From Henckelia pumila (taxonomy: Eukaryota; Streptophyta; Magnoliopsida; Lamiales; Gesneriaceae): a stretch of DNA of 64,000 bases. Positions 1 to 12,450 of this stretch are shown here, piece after piece. Position 1 is the first letter of the stretch, and every line of letters begins with the position of its first letter. Below the pieces are notes generated by a model that had not been told where the DNA came from, did not search any database, and worked only from the letters and a program-made list of their open reading frames with translations. The position numbers and the translations under genes were made by a program. The stretch covers positions 95,374,151 through 95,438,150 of the forward strand of contig NC_133120.1 in the NCBI RefSeq assembly GCF_033568475.1, in the 5' to 3' direction.

Positions 1-249
1 TTTATTAATTTTTTTTGAAGATGTAGTCGTAAAATTTAATTACCGTGGACCACAATGATAACAAAATATCTCTCTTTTCTATTTATCTAAGATGAGGACC
101 ACATTGGTGATAAAAAGCTACGTCGTATCATTGATCGCCAGCTAAATTAAGGTAAGTGGTCGAAGTAGTTAAGGGTGTAAGTTAGAAAATTGCAAAAACC
201 TAAAAATAAGCTCTTCCCAATTAAAATCGTTGGGTTCTTTAATTAGTAC

Positions 250-1427
250 TAGATGGCAACGGGGCGGGTTGGGGCGGGTTGGGTTAAATCCAAAACCCGC
301 CCCGCCTCTCTTTGGCCCCGTCCCGCGAACCCGGAAGGTAATGACTGAGCCAGGATTCAAAATTCACCCGCGCTAAAATTTCTAACAAGAAACAAAAAAT
401 AATTAATAGGAATTAAAACGATGAATAAGATACTTTTTCATTGTACTTTTAAAAAGTTTTTCGATCTTCAATAATTTTTTATGAAATCATATTTAAAATT
501 TAAAAACTTTTGACTAATATCACAATCCAAATTTATTTTCAATATGACATCATATAAGGATACATAATCTAATATAAATAGAAACTTGAACGGAAGAAAC
601 AATTAAAATTTTTTATGAATAAAAAATTGCAAATCTAAAAAAATTCTTTCATTGCAATGCAGACATTTTTAAAATAAAATAATATCACAAAGCAGAAAAA
701 ATTAAAGAAGGTTAAGAAGAAATCTATCTTATAGAAGTGGAAAATATTATTTAAAAGACGAGGATTGATAGAGATAAAATTTAAATTGAATCAAATCTAA
801 TCAATAAGACAATGACGAAAAACGTAATTTTGAGACATATGAGTTACTTAATTTTTTTAATTGGGCTATATATCAGCTATTTAATTTTTTTAATTTGACT
901 ACCCAGGCTAATATAGCATTTGGTTAAAAAATAACACAAAAAAATTATTTATAAAAATATATCTAATACATAAAAAAAAATTAAATGGGCCACCCGCTAA
1001 AGCCCGGGTGGCTTATAACGTGCCTCCGCCCTTGCCGGAAGGTATAATCCGGGTTCGATTCGTTGGACCCATCAAAAATTAAATAATTTTAAAATTATTA
1101 ATTTTAAAATTTTAAAATTTTAAAAATTAATAAAAATCATTAAATTTAATTTCAAATATATATTGATAATATTTAAGACAAAAAAATATTCTCACAAGTT
1201 AAAATTTATCAATTTTTATTTAATTAAGAATTATTAGCCAAAAAATATTATAATAATACATTTTTATACGAAATCTATCATAATAAAATAAATTCATTTC
1301 AATCCAATAATATTATACACTCAAATTATGGATAATTATTAATTATTTATTATAAAAATATAATTATATATTATTAATATTATATATATATTTTATATAT
1401 TTATATATATATACACGTATATTTTAA

Positions 1428-1458
<31 letters not shown>

Positions 1459-1596
1459 CTTTGGCGAGACGGGTCTGGTCAAACCCGAGATCCGTCTCGG
1501 ACCCGCTTGTGGACTCGTTTAGGCGGGTCTAGACCCGTTCCACCGGGACGAGTTTGATGCGGGATCGGGTTTAGACCTGAGCCATTATTATCCCTA
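250..1596. mobile_element. candidate non-autonomous hAT-like element
   Basis: The left end reads TAGATGGCAACGGGGCGGG and the right end reads CCATTATTATCCCTA. Both resemble the ends of a widespread plant repeat family that starts TAGGGATGGCAA and has GC-rich subterminal DNA, as recalled rather than searched. The GC-rich ends (about 255-335 and 1465-1580) stand out against an AT-rich interior. No protein is visible inside. The candidate 8-bp flanks match only partly, so the boundaries and superfamily are uncertain. Confidence 0.4.
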
Positions 1597-1624
1597 GATT
1601 TAGTTTTATATATATATATATATA

Positions 1625-1789
1625 ATGATCCTCGGCACCCTAGGGTGCAAAAAATTTGTGAGCGGCCACTAAAACCCGGTATCGAGTTTTAATGTTTTTT
1701 ATTTTTATTTTTTTGCATCACTAAAACCAACTGTGGGTTTTAGTAGTCGCTCACAGATTCCCTGCACCCTAGGGTGCAGATGAACAAAA
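1625..1789. mobile_element. MITE-like inverted repeat set in a (TA)n tract
   Basis: The two ends are inverted copies of about 45 bp. The left holds GGCACCCTAGGGTGCA followed by GTGAGCGGCCACTAAAACCC, and the right holds the reverse complement with a few changes. GCACCCTAGGGTGC is itself a palindrome. Runs of TA lie directly on both sides (about 1608-1624 and 1790-1811), as expected for an element that inserts into TA microsatellites, like the Micron MITEs of rice. It encodes nothing. Confidence 0.6.
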
Positions 1790-1812
1790 TTATATATATA
1801 TATATATATATA

Positions 1813-2134
1813 CCCAGATATATGTATCTATTAAATTAACGAGTTTTATATGTTCCGGGGAGATGCCCTGTGTATCTGTATTGATAGTTTGGATTTTGTT
1901 TTGAATTAATTTTGGTGTGATCGAGCCTTGTCGGCTCTGCTTGTGTTTAGTCCTGGTCAGTGCGGCTATAGTTTGTAAATTGATGATGTGACTCTATTTT
2001 CGAGTATATATTGTACTTGTGTTGTACAGATTTTTGGGATGTCTTTTTTACGAATAGGTCATGTCGAAATTTCTGTAGGCTCAAAACGCAAAATTTTAAC
2101 ATATTTTCGTTGTTTACATTAATTAATCCTGATT

Positions 2135-2139
<5 letters not shown>
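1813..2139 (+). mobile_element. truncated Gypsy LTR fragment
   Basis: This stretch matches the 3' part of the LTRs of the Gypsy element that starts at 5644 (compare about 7388-7715), including the CGAGCCTTG, CGGCTCTGC and GAATAGGTCATG blocks. It differs at many more sites than the two full elements differ from each other, so it is an older fossil of the same family. It ends in (TA)n on both sides. No internal region or complete LTR is present. Confidence 0.8.
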
Positions 2140-2180
<41 letters not shown>

Positions 2181-2230
2181 TATAATATGATGAAATAATA
2201 TTATCTTTTATATGAATTTTGTGAATAAAA

Positions 2231-2541
2231 GGGAAAATTGCTTTTTTGGTCTTGTATGTTTGTTACTTTGCGATTTCAGTCCTTTATATTTTCAGATTTC
2301 AGTTTTAGTCCGTTATCTTTATTTTTTGGCAATTTTAGTCTTTTTCTGACGTGGCGCTGACGTAGCACCAATTCAGTGCTGATGTGGTGTTGACGTGGAC
2401 AGTTCCACGTAAGCATTTTTGAATAAAAATGATTTAAATTGCCAAAAATCAGAACATGCAGGATTAAAACTGAAATGTAAAAACATAAAGGATCAAAATC
2501 ACAAAGTGACAAACATACAAGACTAAATTTGCAATTTTTTC
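2231..2541. mobile_element. Mutator-type MITE with 9-bp target duplication
   Basis: This is a 311-bp inverted-repeat element. It begins GGGAAAATTGC and ends GCAATTTTTTC, with long imperfect inverted arms such as TTTGTTACTTTGCGATTT against ATCACAAAGTGACAAACA. The centre is rich in TGACGTGG-like segments. The 9-bp TGAATAAAA flanks it at 2222-2230 and again at 2542-2550, which is the target-site length of Mutator-like elements. A diverged relative lies at 61120-61356. Confidence 0.82.
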
Positions 2542-3559
2542 TGAATAAAATTATAAGTTAAAGGATTATTCCCACTTTAATTAAATCTAAAATGCTATAT
2601 ATATATATATATATATATAATATATGATGAAATAATATTATGTTTTATATGACTTTTGTGAATAAAATTATAAGTTAAAGGATTATTCCCACTTTAATTA
2701 AGTCTAAAATACCCTGTACCACTTCTAAAATCACAAATCCCTTGACCACAAAGGAAATATTTTTTGGGTAATGCAAAGGGTATTTCTAGAATAAATGGAT
2801 ATACTAAAATATGGATTGTATAACATCAGCTCTACACTATTTTCTTTATTAAATCTATCTACTGTCATTCAATTAAAACATATTTGAATCAACTTTTCTT
2901 TAATATAAATATATATTAATGTACGTACACACACGTACGTACGTATGTATATTATTATTTAATCTAGTATTCAGGTTAGATATGTATAGGATGTTACCAT
3001 ATAGACATGTTCCATACTCAAAATATTGAATATATACTTAATTGACGAAAACACAAAATAAGATAAGTTAGTGGAACGAAAAAAATCAATCATCCCACCA
3101 ATATTTAAAAAAAACAAAACAAAACAAAACAAAAAAAGCGAGAAAACCTTATACATTATTAATTTCAAATTTCTTTAAACGCGTGGGTTGTCATATTCAT
3201 ACTCCCAACTAATGATTTAACCAATGGTTTCGAGATTCCTTGTAACACAATACAACACACACCCAAAGCAATAGTGAAAGCTTCCAAATAATTAATAGTT
3301 TGATGGAAATGGAAACATATAAAAAGTGCATGCCCTAAAGTCATTTTAGAAACAATATTCTTTCTAAGAAGGGGACCGATCTACACATGATCATAGGATG
3401 GAGATCGAGCAGACTACTCAGGTAGAGATGATATATGGATGGATCCATCCCCCGCCCTACCTAGCTAGCTACTCATTATTATTTTTATGTGCATCTTTGT
3501 TAAAATGTTCGATTTTGGAGATCTTCATTTCGATATAGTGGGAGTCGTTTATGATCGTC

Positions 3560-3800
3560 CATCCAATGATTTACATCGAGTTCTTTGGTATATTACTCTC
3601 TTTATAAATTCGATCTTTATATCGTGTAATTTTAGTTCTTATTCAGTGTGACGCTGACATGAACCAACATGCTCAGTGTCACGTCAGCAGTCTTATGAAA
3701 AAATAAATAAAAGTGACTAAAGATGAAATTTGTTGATATCAAAGACAAATAAATTAAGGAAACAAACATACAAAATCAAAATTATAGTTTTTTTGGAATT
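3560..3800. mobile_element. degenerate relative of the Mutator-type MITE
   Basis: The central TGTGACGCTGACATG and GTGTCACGTCAGCA segments and the A-rich ACAAACATACAAAATCAAAA end resemble the MITE at 2231-2541. The ends are eroded and no target duplication could be found. Confidence 0.35.
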
Positions 3801-5445
3801 ACGAAAAACAAGCATATATAATTCGAAATATAATATGAAACGCTATCAGGAACTAAATAGTTTAGTTCTAAAATATATCTGGACTGGATCCTTCGTGATG
3901 TTGAAATATGAAAGAATTCAATTCCAAGACCTAACGTAATTAATGAATGGCCCATAATCAATTTCGCGTATTAAATTTTTTCGCATTGGCGTCCACACTT
4001 GATGGACAAGTTTAACTGAAATAGTATCCAAACAATAATCAAGATTGTAAGGTTTGGATTTATTTGGAACAATCCATGATTACTTCAACCAATGATAATG
4101 GATTTTTTTTCCATCCTAATTTACCTTTTTGATCTTTTATAGAAGATTTTTTTTATGTAGCGCTGACATCGTTTGATGTGAAAGATGATAATTAAGATTT
4201 TTGCATAATCCATGTGTAACACAATTTTACAATAATTTAACTTAAAAACCAACTATATCACCGTTATTTTTAATTTATCATCTCATCACACGAGTCAAAT
4301 AATGACTTAAAAGGAACAAGAGACAGTATTAGTGTTTGTGGTATATATTCTAAGTACTTTGTTCCGACTTTATAACCAACCATCCATGCCTAGTTGTTTA
4401 TCTTTAAACATCTTTTATGTTGTAGTTGTGGTCCTCTACTAGATTTTAACCATATAAGGCAAACAAAAAGAAATGTTATTTTCTAGACGAGCTCTCTTCC
4501 ATTAATTTTGATTTGGGAATCTCTTTATTTGAGGGGTTTATTTATTTATTTAATTTGATCATGGATTGGATGACGATGGATTAATAATATAAAGATTTTA
4601 AATCAATATATTTGGATTAGACAATGGTGCATGACACTAATCCTTGAAAGAACTTGAGCCAAGCATTAGACAAAACAATGATTATTAATCAATCAATGTA
4701 TTATCCTTCACACCAAACGATACCTATTTATTTTGAATAATGTCTCTTGAACACATGCTATGACTATGCATGTGAATGCAGAAATATAATGCATGTGAGA
4801 AGCATCCCAATATTTTTGAACAAAAGGTGGATTTAATCTCTCAATTTCGAAAACAATTCGATTAGGTCTAGTAAGTTGAGTGTGAATATGCTTTTGGTCG
4901 AATGTAATCTATATTATGGGTGTATTGCTATCTTCCTATTCTTATTTAAGTAAAGTTGAGTCCATATACTAGATATTGTACCGTTTTAATTAATTAACCG
5001 TGAGATCGGTCGTCACGATCTATATATAAGATGAAAAATAATATTTTTGATATATTTTTTCATGAGTCGGATTGAAAAGGAGATACTAATTAACTTTTAA
5101 TTAATTTAGTGAAATCTTATAACAAATTACAATTTTACCCTCCTCGTACAAATTTATTGATGAAACTTCTTTTTATTTACCTGAAATATTCATTATTTTT
5201 AATCTTCAGTCGTATCTATGAATCGAATATTTTATTTTTTTTGGAAATTTTAGATATTCTGTCAATCCTAATAAAAAAAATATGAAAAAGAATAATTATT
5301 TTGAAAATAAAAAAATTATAAATATTTCTAGTGTATAAGAAATCAATGTCTGCAAAAGACCACTGGTATTAAATTAATATTCTATTAAACAAATTGGACG
5401 AGAGAATTTTATCCCAAAGCCGACTATAAAATATCAGTCATTTAG
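3801..5445. other. gene-free AT-rich DNA
   Basis: No coding sequence with plant-like splice structure or a recognisable protein was seen on either strand. Short open frames here are AT-rich and lack known motifs. No further terminal repeats were found. Confidence 0.6.
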
Positions 5446-5629
5446 GCCCCGTTTGGTGTCAAAAGTCAGACCAAAAATCACTTTTTAAATGCTTTTCAGT
5501 TAACAAGGTGTTTGGTTGACCAAAAAATAAGCACTTTTTTGAGTCAAAATTAGAGTTTTTTCAAAAGCAAAAAATTATAATTTAAAAAAGTGTTTTTTTA
5601 AAAAATGTCTATCAAATCCTAACGAGCCT
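5446..5629. mobile_element. possible small MITE next to the Gypsy insertion
   Basis: The left end GGCCCCGTTTGGTGTC is typical of plant hAT or Tourist MITEs, and the right end AATCCTAACGAGCC is a loose inverted match. The interior is A/T-rich. The flanking duplication is not clear. Confidence 0.35.
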
Positions 5630-5643
5630 TTATTAATTAAAAC

Positions 5644-7756
5644 TGTAAGGACCCGATATTAATATATTAATTAATTTGTGTGTTAAAATATGTGTTAATA
5701 AATATCGGTTTATAGACGATATTAAAATGCATATTTTATTTATAGAGCACACATGAGTTGAAATAACTCAAACCGGGTCAAGTTATAACCCCGAATGAAT
5801 AAAATAAGACACACATTAAATCAATGTATATCTCATAACATGGATATATATACAATATATTATATATTATCGTTTCTCTCTCCTCAAAGTTTCCGTCATC
5901 CCCGTTCCCTATGTTTTGAGTTTTTCAAAATTTTCCTATCGCTTCAAATCTCCGTATCTTTGCCGTCGGTAATCGATTTTCGAAAATAAATATAGTTCCG
6001 GACTCCTCGCGACGTAAGCTTTCTTTTGATACCCATTTTGTAAGTTTTCGTCGCCATATTGAGAACTCGATTCCGACCAGCCGCCGCCTTTTCCGCCGTT
6101 CGCCGCCGCCGTGCGTCGCCTGCGTGTAGGTGAAGGTTGTTCTGATTATTTGGAGCTTTATTTCTTAGCTTTGAGGTAGATTTAGTGATTAGGGCTTCAA
6201 TTTTGGGAATTTTGATTCAATTGATGTCCGATAATTGATATTTGATTTATTATTGGTTGTAGGTATTATACCGGACTCGATTGGAGGTATTGGCTATTTT
6301 TCAGAAATTATTGGGGCATTATTTCGAATTTCCAGATTATTTGAATTGGGATTTTCGAAGTTTAGGGCTATTTAAATCACTGTTTGGATATCTAGATGTG
6401 CTAGAATTGATATATATAAATTTCAGAATTTTTGGGAATTTTCTGGAAAAATTCAGATTGTTATACTTTTGGTATTTCGACTTTTAGAGTCGTAAATTCG
6501 ATATTTGGTTATTGATAGGATGTTTTGATATAAGATATGAATTTGTAGAAATGTTAGTTTTCTTTTTAGACTTAGTTCCGATAATTCTCAGATTTGTACA
6601 AGGGAATAGGAATTAATATGAAATAAATGGTTTTTCACAGGATTGGAGTATTCGAATAATACTTGAGTTATTTCTGTGGTACTTAAGTGTTGGTTGAGGT
6701 ACGTATGAGCTGTTTATATTACGACGCCTATAATGGCATGTAATGATATTAAGTATTTTGTAATGAGTGATAACGTTCTTTATGTGCTTATGTGTAAAGT
6801 GCTTATGTGGATTATCTGATTGCATTCACTCATTTATAATTTTTCATAGCACGTTGAGCCTTGACTCCTTTGATTGCTATTGATATTGATCTCTTGAGAT
6901 GTATTGAGTCATCATGGAGCGAGTGACATTGTTTTAGTGCACTCCTGAGATAGCATGAGGCACGGACAGGTAGCTCCTGTTGCCCTCCGATGCTACGTAC
7001 GACACTCCTGATGACAGCATGAGGCTGGACGGGTCGCTCCTGTCACCCTCCGATGCTACGTGTATGGATTAGCAGTGATGATTCGAGGTCTGCTGCGTTC
7101 CTGGCACGGGTGGCCACTGAGTTTATTGTGATACGATTATTTGGACTCCTTTTGGTATCCCTTATTTCATTGATACCTGTCACGCATTACATTGCATTGT
7201 ACTTGATTTTATTCATGTCAGTTATATTTGTCGTAATTTTTATAGTTCGTCGTACTGGAGTCCGACCCCTGTTTTCTTTTTATGCTGTGGTTGTTTGTGA
7301 TTCCATAGCAGGTTATCCAGGGGGGTTTGACGCATCTGGTGGAGCGTCATCTAGTGGTACCCAGTGAGGCGAGCGTGGAGTCGAGTTCCCAGATATATGT
7401 ATATATATCAGTTTAGCGAGTTTTATATTTTCCGGGGTGATGCCCTGTGTATCTGTATAAATAGTTTTGGACCTTGTTTTGAATTGTTATTTGTGTGATC
7501 GAGCCTTGCCGGCTCTGCATGTGTTTAGTCCTGGCCAGTGCGGCTATAGGTTTGTAAATTGGAGTTGTGACTCTATTTTCGAGTATATATATTGCTGGTT
7601 GTGTTGTACACGTTTTTGGAATGTCCTATTTACGAATAGGTCATGCCGAAATTTCTGTAGGCCCAAACGCAAATTTTTAACTCGTTTTCGCTGTTTACAT
7701 TAATTAATCCTGGTTGTTTGATCATTAAATATTAAATCAGGACACGGGCCCTTTCA
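5644..7756 (+). repeat. 5' LTR of Gypsy element 1
   Basis: This is a 2,113-bp direct repeat that starts TGTAAGG and ends CCCTTTCA. It matches the 3' LTR over its whole length. Open frames inside it are not genes and recur in every LTR copy of the window. Confidence 0.95.
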
Positions 7757-7758
7757 TT

Positions 7759-7770
7759 TGGTATCAGAGC
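7759..7770 (+). other. primer binding site (initiator Met tRNA)
   Basis: TGGTATCAGAGC begins three bases after the 5' LTR and complements the 3' end of plant initiator methionine tRNA, the usual primer of plant Gypsy elements. Confidence 0.92.
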
Positions 7771-8021
7771 GTATACTGGGATATGCTCGAATTAGAGTCT
7801 AGGACACTCGAGTTTAGACACTAACAAAATGGTTGCGTATGTGTGTGACTACTTGTTCTTACGTGACTTACTTGTGGTGTTTATTTTGAACGTATCTGTT
7901 AAAACCAGTAGTTCTTGGCTTTAGAATTAGTTTATGAATTCTATTAGAACTCTGAGTTCCTATTATAATTTTCTGTTTGTTAAGTTATTTTGCCTGTATT
8001 TAAATCCTTGTGTCTTGTAGA

Positions 8022-9392
8022 ATGGCACCAGGAGGAAGAGGTAGAAAAGGGAAGGAAGTTGTAGAAGAGTCTGCAGCGGAAAATGTTAGAAATCTTGATG
8101 ATATTGTCAGGGGAAGACGTGGTCGACCAGCTGTTCAGCCTCCGAAAGATGTGGAATTAGAGATGGAACAACAACCACGGGTAAATCCTGACAAAGGAAA
8201 AACGATTCAGGCTGAGGCTGATCCAGTAGCCCAATTGACAGAGAAAATGGGAGGAATACGATTAATAATTTCTCAATTTCAGGAGTTGCGTCCGCAAAAG
8301 TTCTTTGGCAATGAAGGAAGTGAGAAAGCTGCTAGTTGGTTGAAAAGTCTCAACAATATGTTTAATGGACTAGAATATCCTGATGAAATTCGACTGAAGT
8401 TAGTTCCTTTTCAACTTAAAGACCGAGCGCAACTGTGGTGGGAAACGACAGCAGAAACACTTTCTGATTCTGGTGAAAAAATCACATGGGAAGTATTTTG
8501 TAAGCAGTTTGCACAAGAATATGCACCACCATCATACTATTCTGCTAAAGAAGATGAATTTAATCTGTTGGTGCAAGACAATAAATCTGTTGCTGAATAT
8601 GCTTCTCAGTTTTCTGCTCTTTTGCCTTATGTCCCACATGTTGCAAAGAATGATCGATCAAAGCTTTCACATTTTCTGAAGGGGCTTACACGAACTATCC
8701 ACACGCTGGTGACTACTGGAACTCCATCTACTTATATGAAAGCAGTAGAAAAGGCCAAGAAAATTGAAGCAAGTCTACTCAGGGGTGAACCACAATCAAT
8801 CCCAGCATCTGTTCCTCAAGGAGCTGGAAGCAGTTCACATACACCAATGGGTTTACCTTCATATCAGCCTATTCAATCTTCTCAGCAAGCAAAAAGGCCT
8901 TGGTTTAAAGCTAAGGGGAAACCATTTAAAAAGAAACAGCAGTCTAGTTCATCGAGTTCCAGTGGTAGTCGTGCAGAAAGTTCAGTTGGATCATCTGGTA
9001 GGGTATACTGTGACAGATGTGGTGGTAATCATTTGAGTGCACATTGTACAGGATTTCCAGGAACTTGTTATACTTGTGGGCAAGCTGGACATTCGTCTCG
9101 AGTATGTCCAAATGCTGGAAGACAGCAATTTCAGCCACAACAGTTTGGCCAGTTTTCTGGACGACCATCATTCAGACCATATGCTCCTGTACCACAGTTT
9201 GCTCCTACACAGCCTTATATTCCAGTACAGTCCACTCAGCAGCCTAGGTATCCATCTCCTCAGAGTCAGCAGCGTTTTCCAGGTCCACAGCAGGCTCAAG
9301 TCCATGCTATGACTCAGGATCAGGCACAAGATGCACCTGGGGGAGTTATTGCAGGTATTTGTTATATTTTTGAGTATCCTGCACGTATCTTG
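8022..9392 (+). pseudogene. gag and start of protease, Gypsy element 1
   Basis: The frame opens with the ATG of MAPGGRGRKGK. It carries a retrotransposon gag domain (FFGNEGSEKAASWL, LVPFQLKDRAQLWWE), a basic and serine-rich linker and a CCHC zinc knuckle (CYTCGQAGHSSRVC). It runs into the protease region, where the CACTA element has inserted. The CCHC box is the nucleic-acid binding part of gag. This is a fossil part of the element. Confidence 0.93.
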
Positions 9393-9680
9393 CACTACAA
9401 GAATAACTCTCAAAGACAACATTTTTTACCAGTTGTCGTAAGGGATTTAAAACTGTTGTAAAAGACCCTGTTGTTAAAAAGCACGCTCAAAGACAACAGT
9501 TAAAAAATGTTGTCTTTAAGAGAAAAGACAACATTTTTACAACATTTAAAAAATGTTGTCTTTTCTCTCAAAGACAACAGTTTTTAACTGTTGTCTTTGA
9601 GCGTGACTTTTAACTAGAAGACCTTCTACAACATTTTTAAACACATACGACAACAGGTAAAAAATGTTGTCGTTTTTCAA
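9393..9680. repeat. left subterminal repeats of the CACTA, with hairpin
   Basis: Many copies of AAAGACAAC and its complement GTTGTCTTT follow the left end. A long near-perfect inverted repeat spans about 9482-9606, with arms of about 60 bp starting CACGCTCAAAGACAACAG and ending in its complement. CACTA transposases bind such subterminal motifs; their role here is inferred. Confidence 0.85.
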
Positions 9681-10677
9681 ATAAAAAACAAAAAAAATTA
9701 AAATTTAATATACAATTTTTCACATTTTAAGTAATTTAAAGTACAAAATTCAAAAATAAAATTTAATATACAATTTTTCAACATTCGAAAATAATATTTA
9801 CAACATTTTGAATACGCATTTGGACACGTATAAAGAGTTCATTTAATAACTCGAACGTATCTAATGGTTGTTGGAATGATCGGACATTCATCTTCTCCAA
9901 CAGCTTTCTTCAACTTTTTCTTGCACTTGTGTAATTCAATCATAGAGAGACTCGTTTTCAACCAGCAAATATCAAATTCCACGTAGTTACTCAATTTCAT
10001 AAATTTTTAATATGGAATTTTATGAAACATGCTAATTACAAAGTCTAATCAAACATAAGTTGTATGATCGAAGAATATGTGCAAATTACAGAGAGGTAAA
10101 ACAATGGTTGGGAAGAAGCCAATTTTATTTTATCCGGTCGGTAGTAGAATCTTCGGCCTGCCCATTAAGAACTTTGTGATTAACCCCATCCTTGGTCTTG
10201 CTATCCTTGCTCAATGGGAGCAGAAGTGTTGCAGCTCCAGATCACGAGCAAAACTCATATTAGGAGTTGTAACGATGGGGAAAAAAGATGTAATATACTC
10301 AAGTAGACACAAGCCTTGAGTGAACAAAAAATGCTAACCTCACAATTTTTTGTCGATAAATAACACCACCAAATTAACAGTGTACCTGAAATAACATTGT
10401 GTGGTGATCAAACATTTCTAAGATTATGAGCTCAATTGTTTTTGTTCTGACTATGCCACAACCACATCAATTGTATCGTAAACACGATGAAATAATCATG
10501 TATCGCACATATATGAAAAAAGGTATCGCACATGTATGGAAAAAAAATCTAAATAACTACCAAATAAATAATCCTCCCATGTTAAACATTTTGTTAGGCC
10601 ACATAGCGAAAGAGACTCGACATTAATAGCTATAAACCTTTCTGGCATTAATAGCGAAAGGCAAATACTCTCTTTAC
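9681..10677. other. CACTA interior without a recognised gene
   Basis: AT-rich DNA. Minus-strand segments near 9850-9990 (with AACTACGTGGAATTTGA-like coding texture) and 10105-10280 read as short possible exons, but I do not recognise a protein family in them. They may belong to a further captured gene. Confidence 0.4.
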
Positions 10678-11095
10678 CTCACTCAGTATGCAACCAACAG
10701 AAGCAAGAAGAATCAAAGCTAAAATTCCAGCAATAGTTATTGCTAATGGCTCCTCTGTCCTCCGAAGCACTATCTTGAATTTATTGACTAAATACCTACA
10801 ACATCAAGAAGGCTTAAGAAAATGAATCAAAATTGTATCCATATTTAAGAGCACTTCCATGTCTTCTTACGCATTAGAAGTGGGGAATTTCATGATTTAA
10901 TAATTATAATATTAATATGAAGTATATGCACATAAATATAGACTAGGTGATAACTAAAAAACACAAGGAAAGCCATACTAACATTGTCTTGCCATACGCC
11001 TTTCCTATCTCACTCGAGACAGTATCACTAAGTTTCGTGCAAAAACTAGCGACAAAACCAAGTTCCCAAAGTGCATAAATGCAGCTCCACCAACA
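10678..11095 (-). pseudogene. captured VTE6 (phytyl-phosphate kinase, DUF92) fragment
   Basis: Two exon-like blocks on the minus strand match the plant VTE6/TMEM19-like family, which phosphorylates phytyl phosphate in chloroplast tocopherol synthesis. The first (from about 11095 down to 10983) reads LWELGFVASFCTKLSDT and then VSSEIGKAYGKT, the family's most conserved stretch. The second (10795-10678) reads YLVNKFKIVLRRTEEP and then ILLASVGC. An intron with GT and AG ends separates them, so genomic DNA was captured, not a cDNA copy. Upstream the GVGGAAF block is out of frame with LWELGF, so the piece is already degraded. The family was recognised from memory. Confidence 0.8.
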
Positions 11096-11869
11096 CCATA
11101 AATACACAACTAATAAAAAGCACATGAATGTTCTGCTAATCAGATCTGTATACAGCATCTCACCTCAAACAAAGGCCATAAATTATGAAATATCTTTTGA
11201 GGATCTTCCCTTAGCCAAAACTGCACCAAATAATCAGCCAAGATACAACTACGGATCAAAAGGGACTAACAAGTAGCAAAGGCGTTGGAAAATTTGTAAT
11301 TTAAAGAGGCAAGTGAAGGCCACTTTCATATAAATGCAGTGAATATTTGTGCAGTAGCTATATACACCTAACAAAAATGAAATCATGAACCATAATACGA
11401 AGACGTTGTTACTTTTTACTCGAGAAAATATAGCTGTAAACTCAACTTGCAAGCTTAAAAAATTGAAATTAAAACCCAAAATCTGAAACAACCAGGCTGG
11501 ACTCGAGATAATAGTTTCCTGCCTCAAAATCTCGCCAGAAAAGCGATAGAAAGCAAGCTAGAAAACAAGTAATGATCGATTTATTATCTTAGTTTTAAAA
11601 ACAAGCTTCAAACAACTAGAAACACTCAAAATCAAAAGAAATAGCAGCAATAAAACCTGCATAACTTCAAGCTGTAACAGAGGCTTTTAGGCCTGATTTT
11701 GATCTGGATTCTTTGAGATTCGAGTGCTTAGATTGCAGATTCAGGTCTTGGTCAAACAATCATGTTTTGCTATGTGCTAGGATCATGGTAACACATGCGA
11801 ATCAGTGGGTCAATAAACTAGTAAATTAAATCAAATTGAAAATTATAGCTAGCATTGTTACTTGCCACC
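11096..11869. other. CACTA interior between captured gene pieces
   Basis: AT-rich DNA between two captured pieces, probably introns of the captured genes. No further exon is recognised with confidence. Confidence 0.4.
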
Positions 11870-12450
11870 AAAAATTCTTGACAACCAATATACTTAGCAT
11901 ATTGAATAGCAATAAAGTCAATTCTCGCTGCAGCCTCATGTATCTGCAAATTGCTTGCAGCATCAACGTTTTTATGGTTTTGATATTTTATAAATTATCA
12001 AAATTAATTTGAAAATACCAAGATTGTTTTGTCAGGTGTGACATTTGTCCATACTAAAAGAGCAAAGAAAGTTAATCGCAACACTTCAAGCAATGTTGCT
12101 GCTTAATTAAACAACGGAAGCACTTTAAAGAACTTGGAAAACTGTAAAATGGGGAACCACCACAAACTCTGCATATGCACCACCATTTTCAAGAAGCACA
12201 CAAACCTTGTATGCACAGAAAACAAAAATTAATATGCTCTGGTTTTATTTAAATGTGAGAAAGAAAAACTACTTGATCGTCACCTTGTCACCCACTTTAA
12301 CTTTGTCTACTTTTGGGCCAAATGCAATAACTTTATCCAAACACTAATATCCACACAAGAGCAAGTATTCTTCAAGGATATATTACATACCTTGAAGCAG
12401 ATCGAAAATCGAGAACAACCTCCATCATTACAACTCTCTTTAATTTAAAG
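11870..12450 (-). pseudogene. captured quinone oxidoreductase-like fragment
   Basis: Three minus-strand blocks match the medium-chain reductase superfamily, closest by eye to PIG3-type NADPH:quinone oxidoreductases. About 12340-12270 reads VIAFGPKVDKVKVGDKV, about 12200-12150 reads LLENGGAYAEFVVVP and about 11950-11870 reads FIAIQYAKYIGCQEF. They come in the order expected for that family, separated by intron-like AT-rich DNA. The glycine-rich nucleotide-binding stretch before IAIQYAKYIG is eroded (HEAAARID), and stops and gaps interrupt the frame. It is a non-functional piece; the exact subfamily is uncertain. Confidence 0.6.

Noticed and set aside
990-1075. tRNA-like A and B boxes (TGGCTTATAACG and GGTTCGATTCG)
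   Set aside because: No cloverleaf can be drawn; at most a SINE head, and no SINE tail or target duplication was found.
7053-7367. A 104-codon frame and similar frames, each present two to four times in the window
   Set aside because: They lie in the LTRs of the Gypsy elements and repeat with them; no independent gene evidence.
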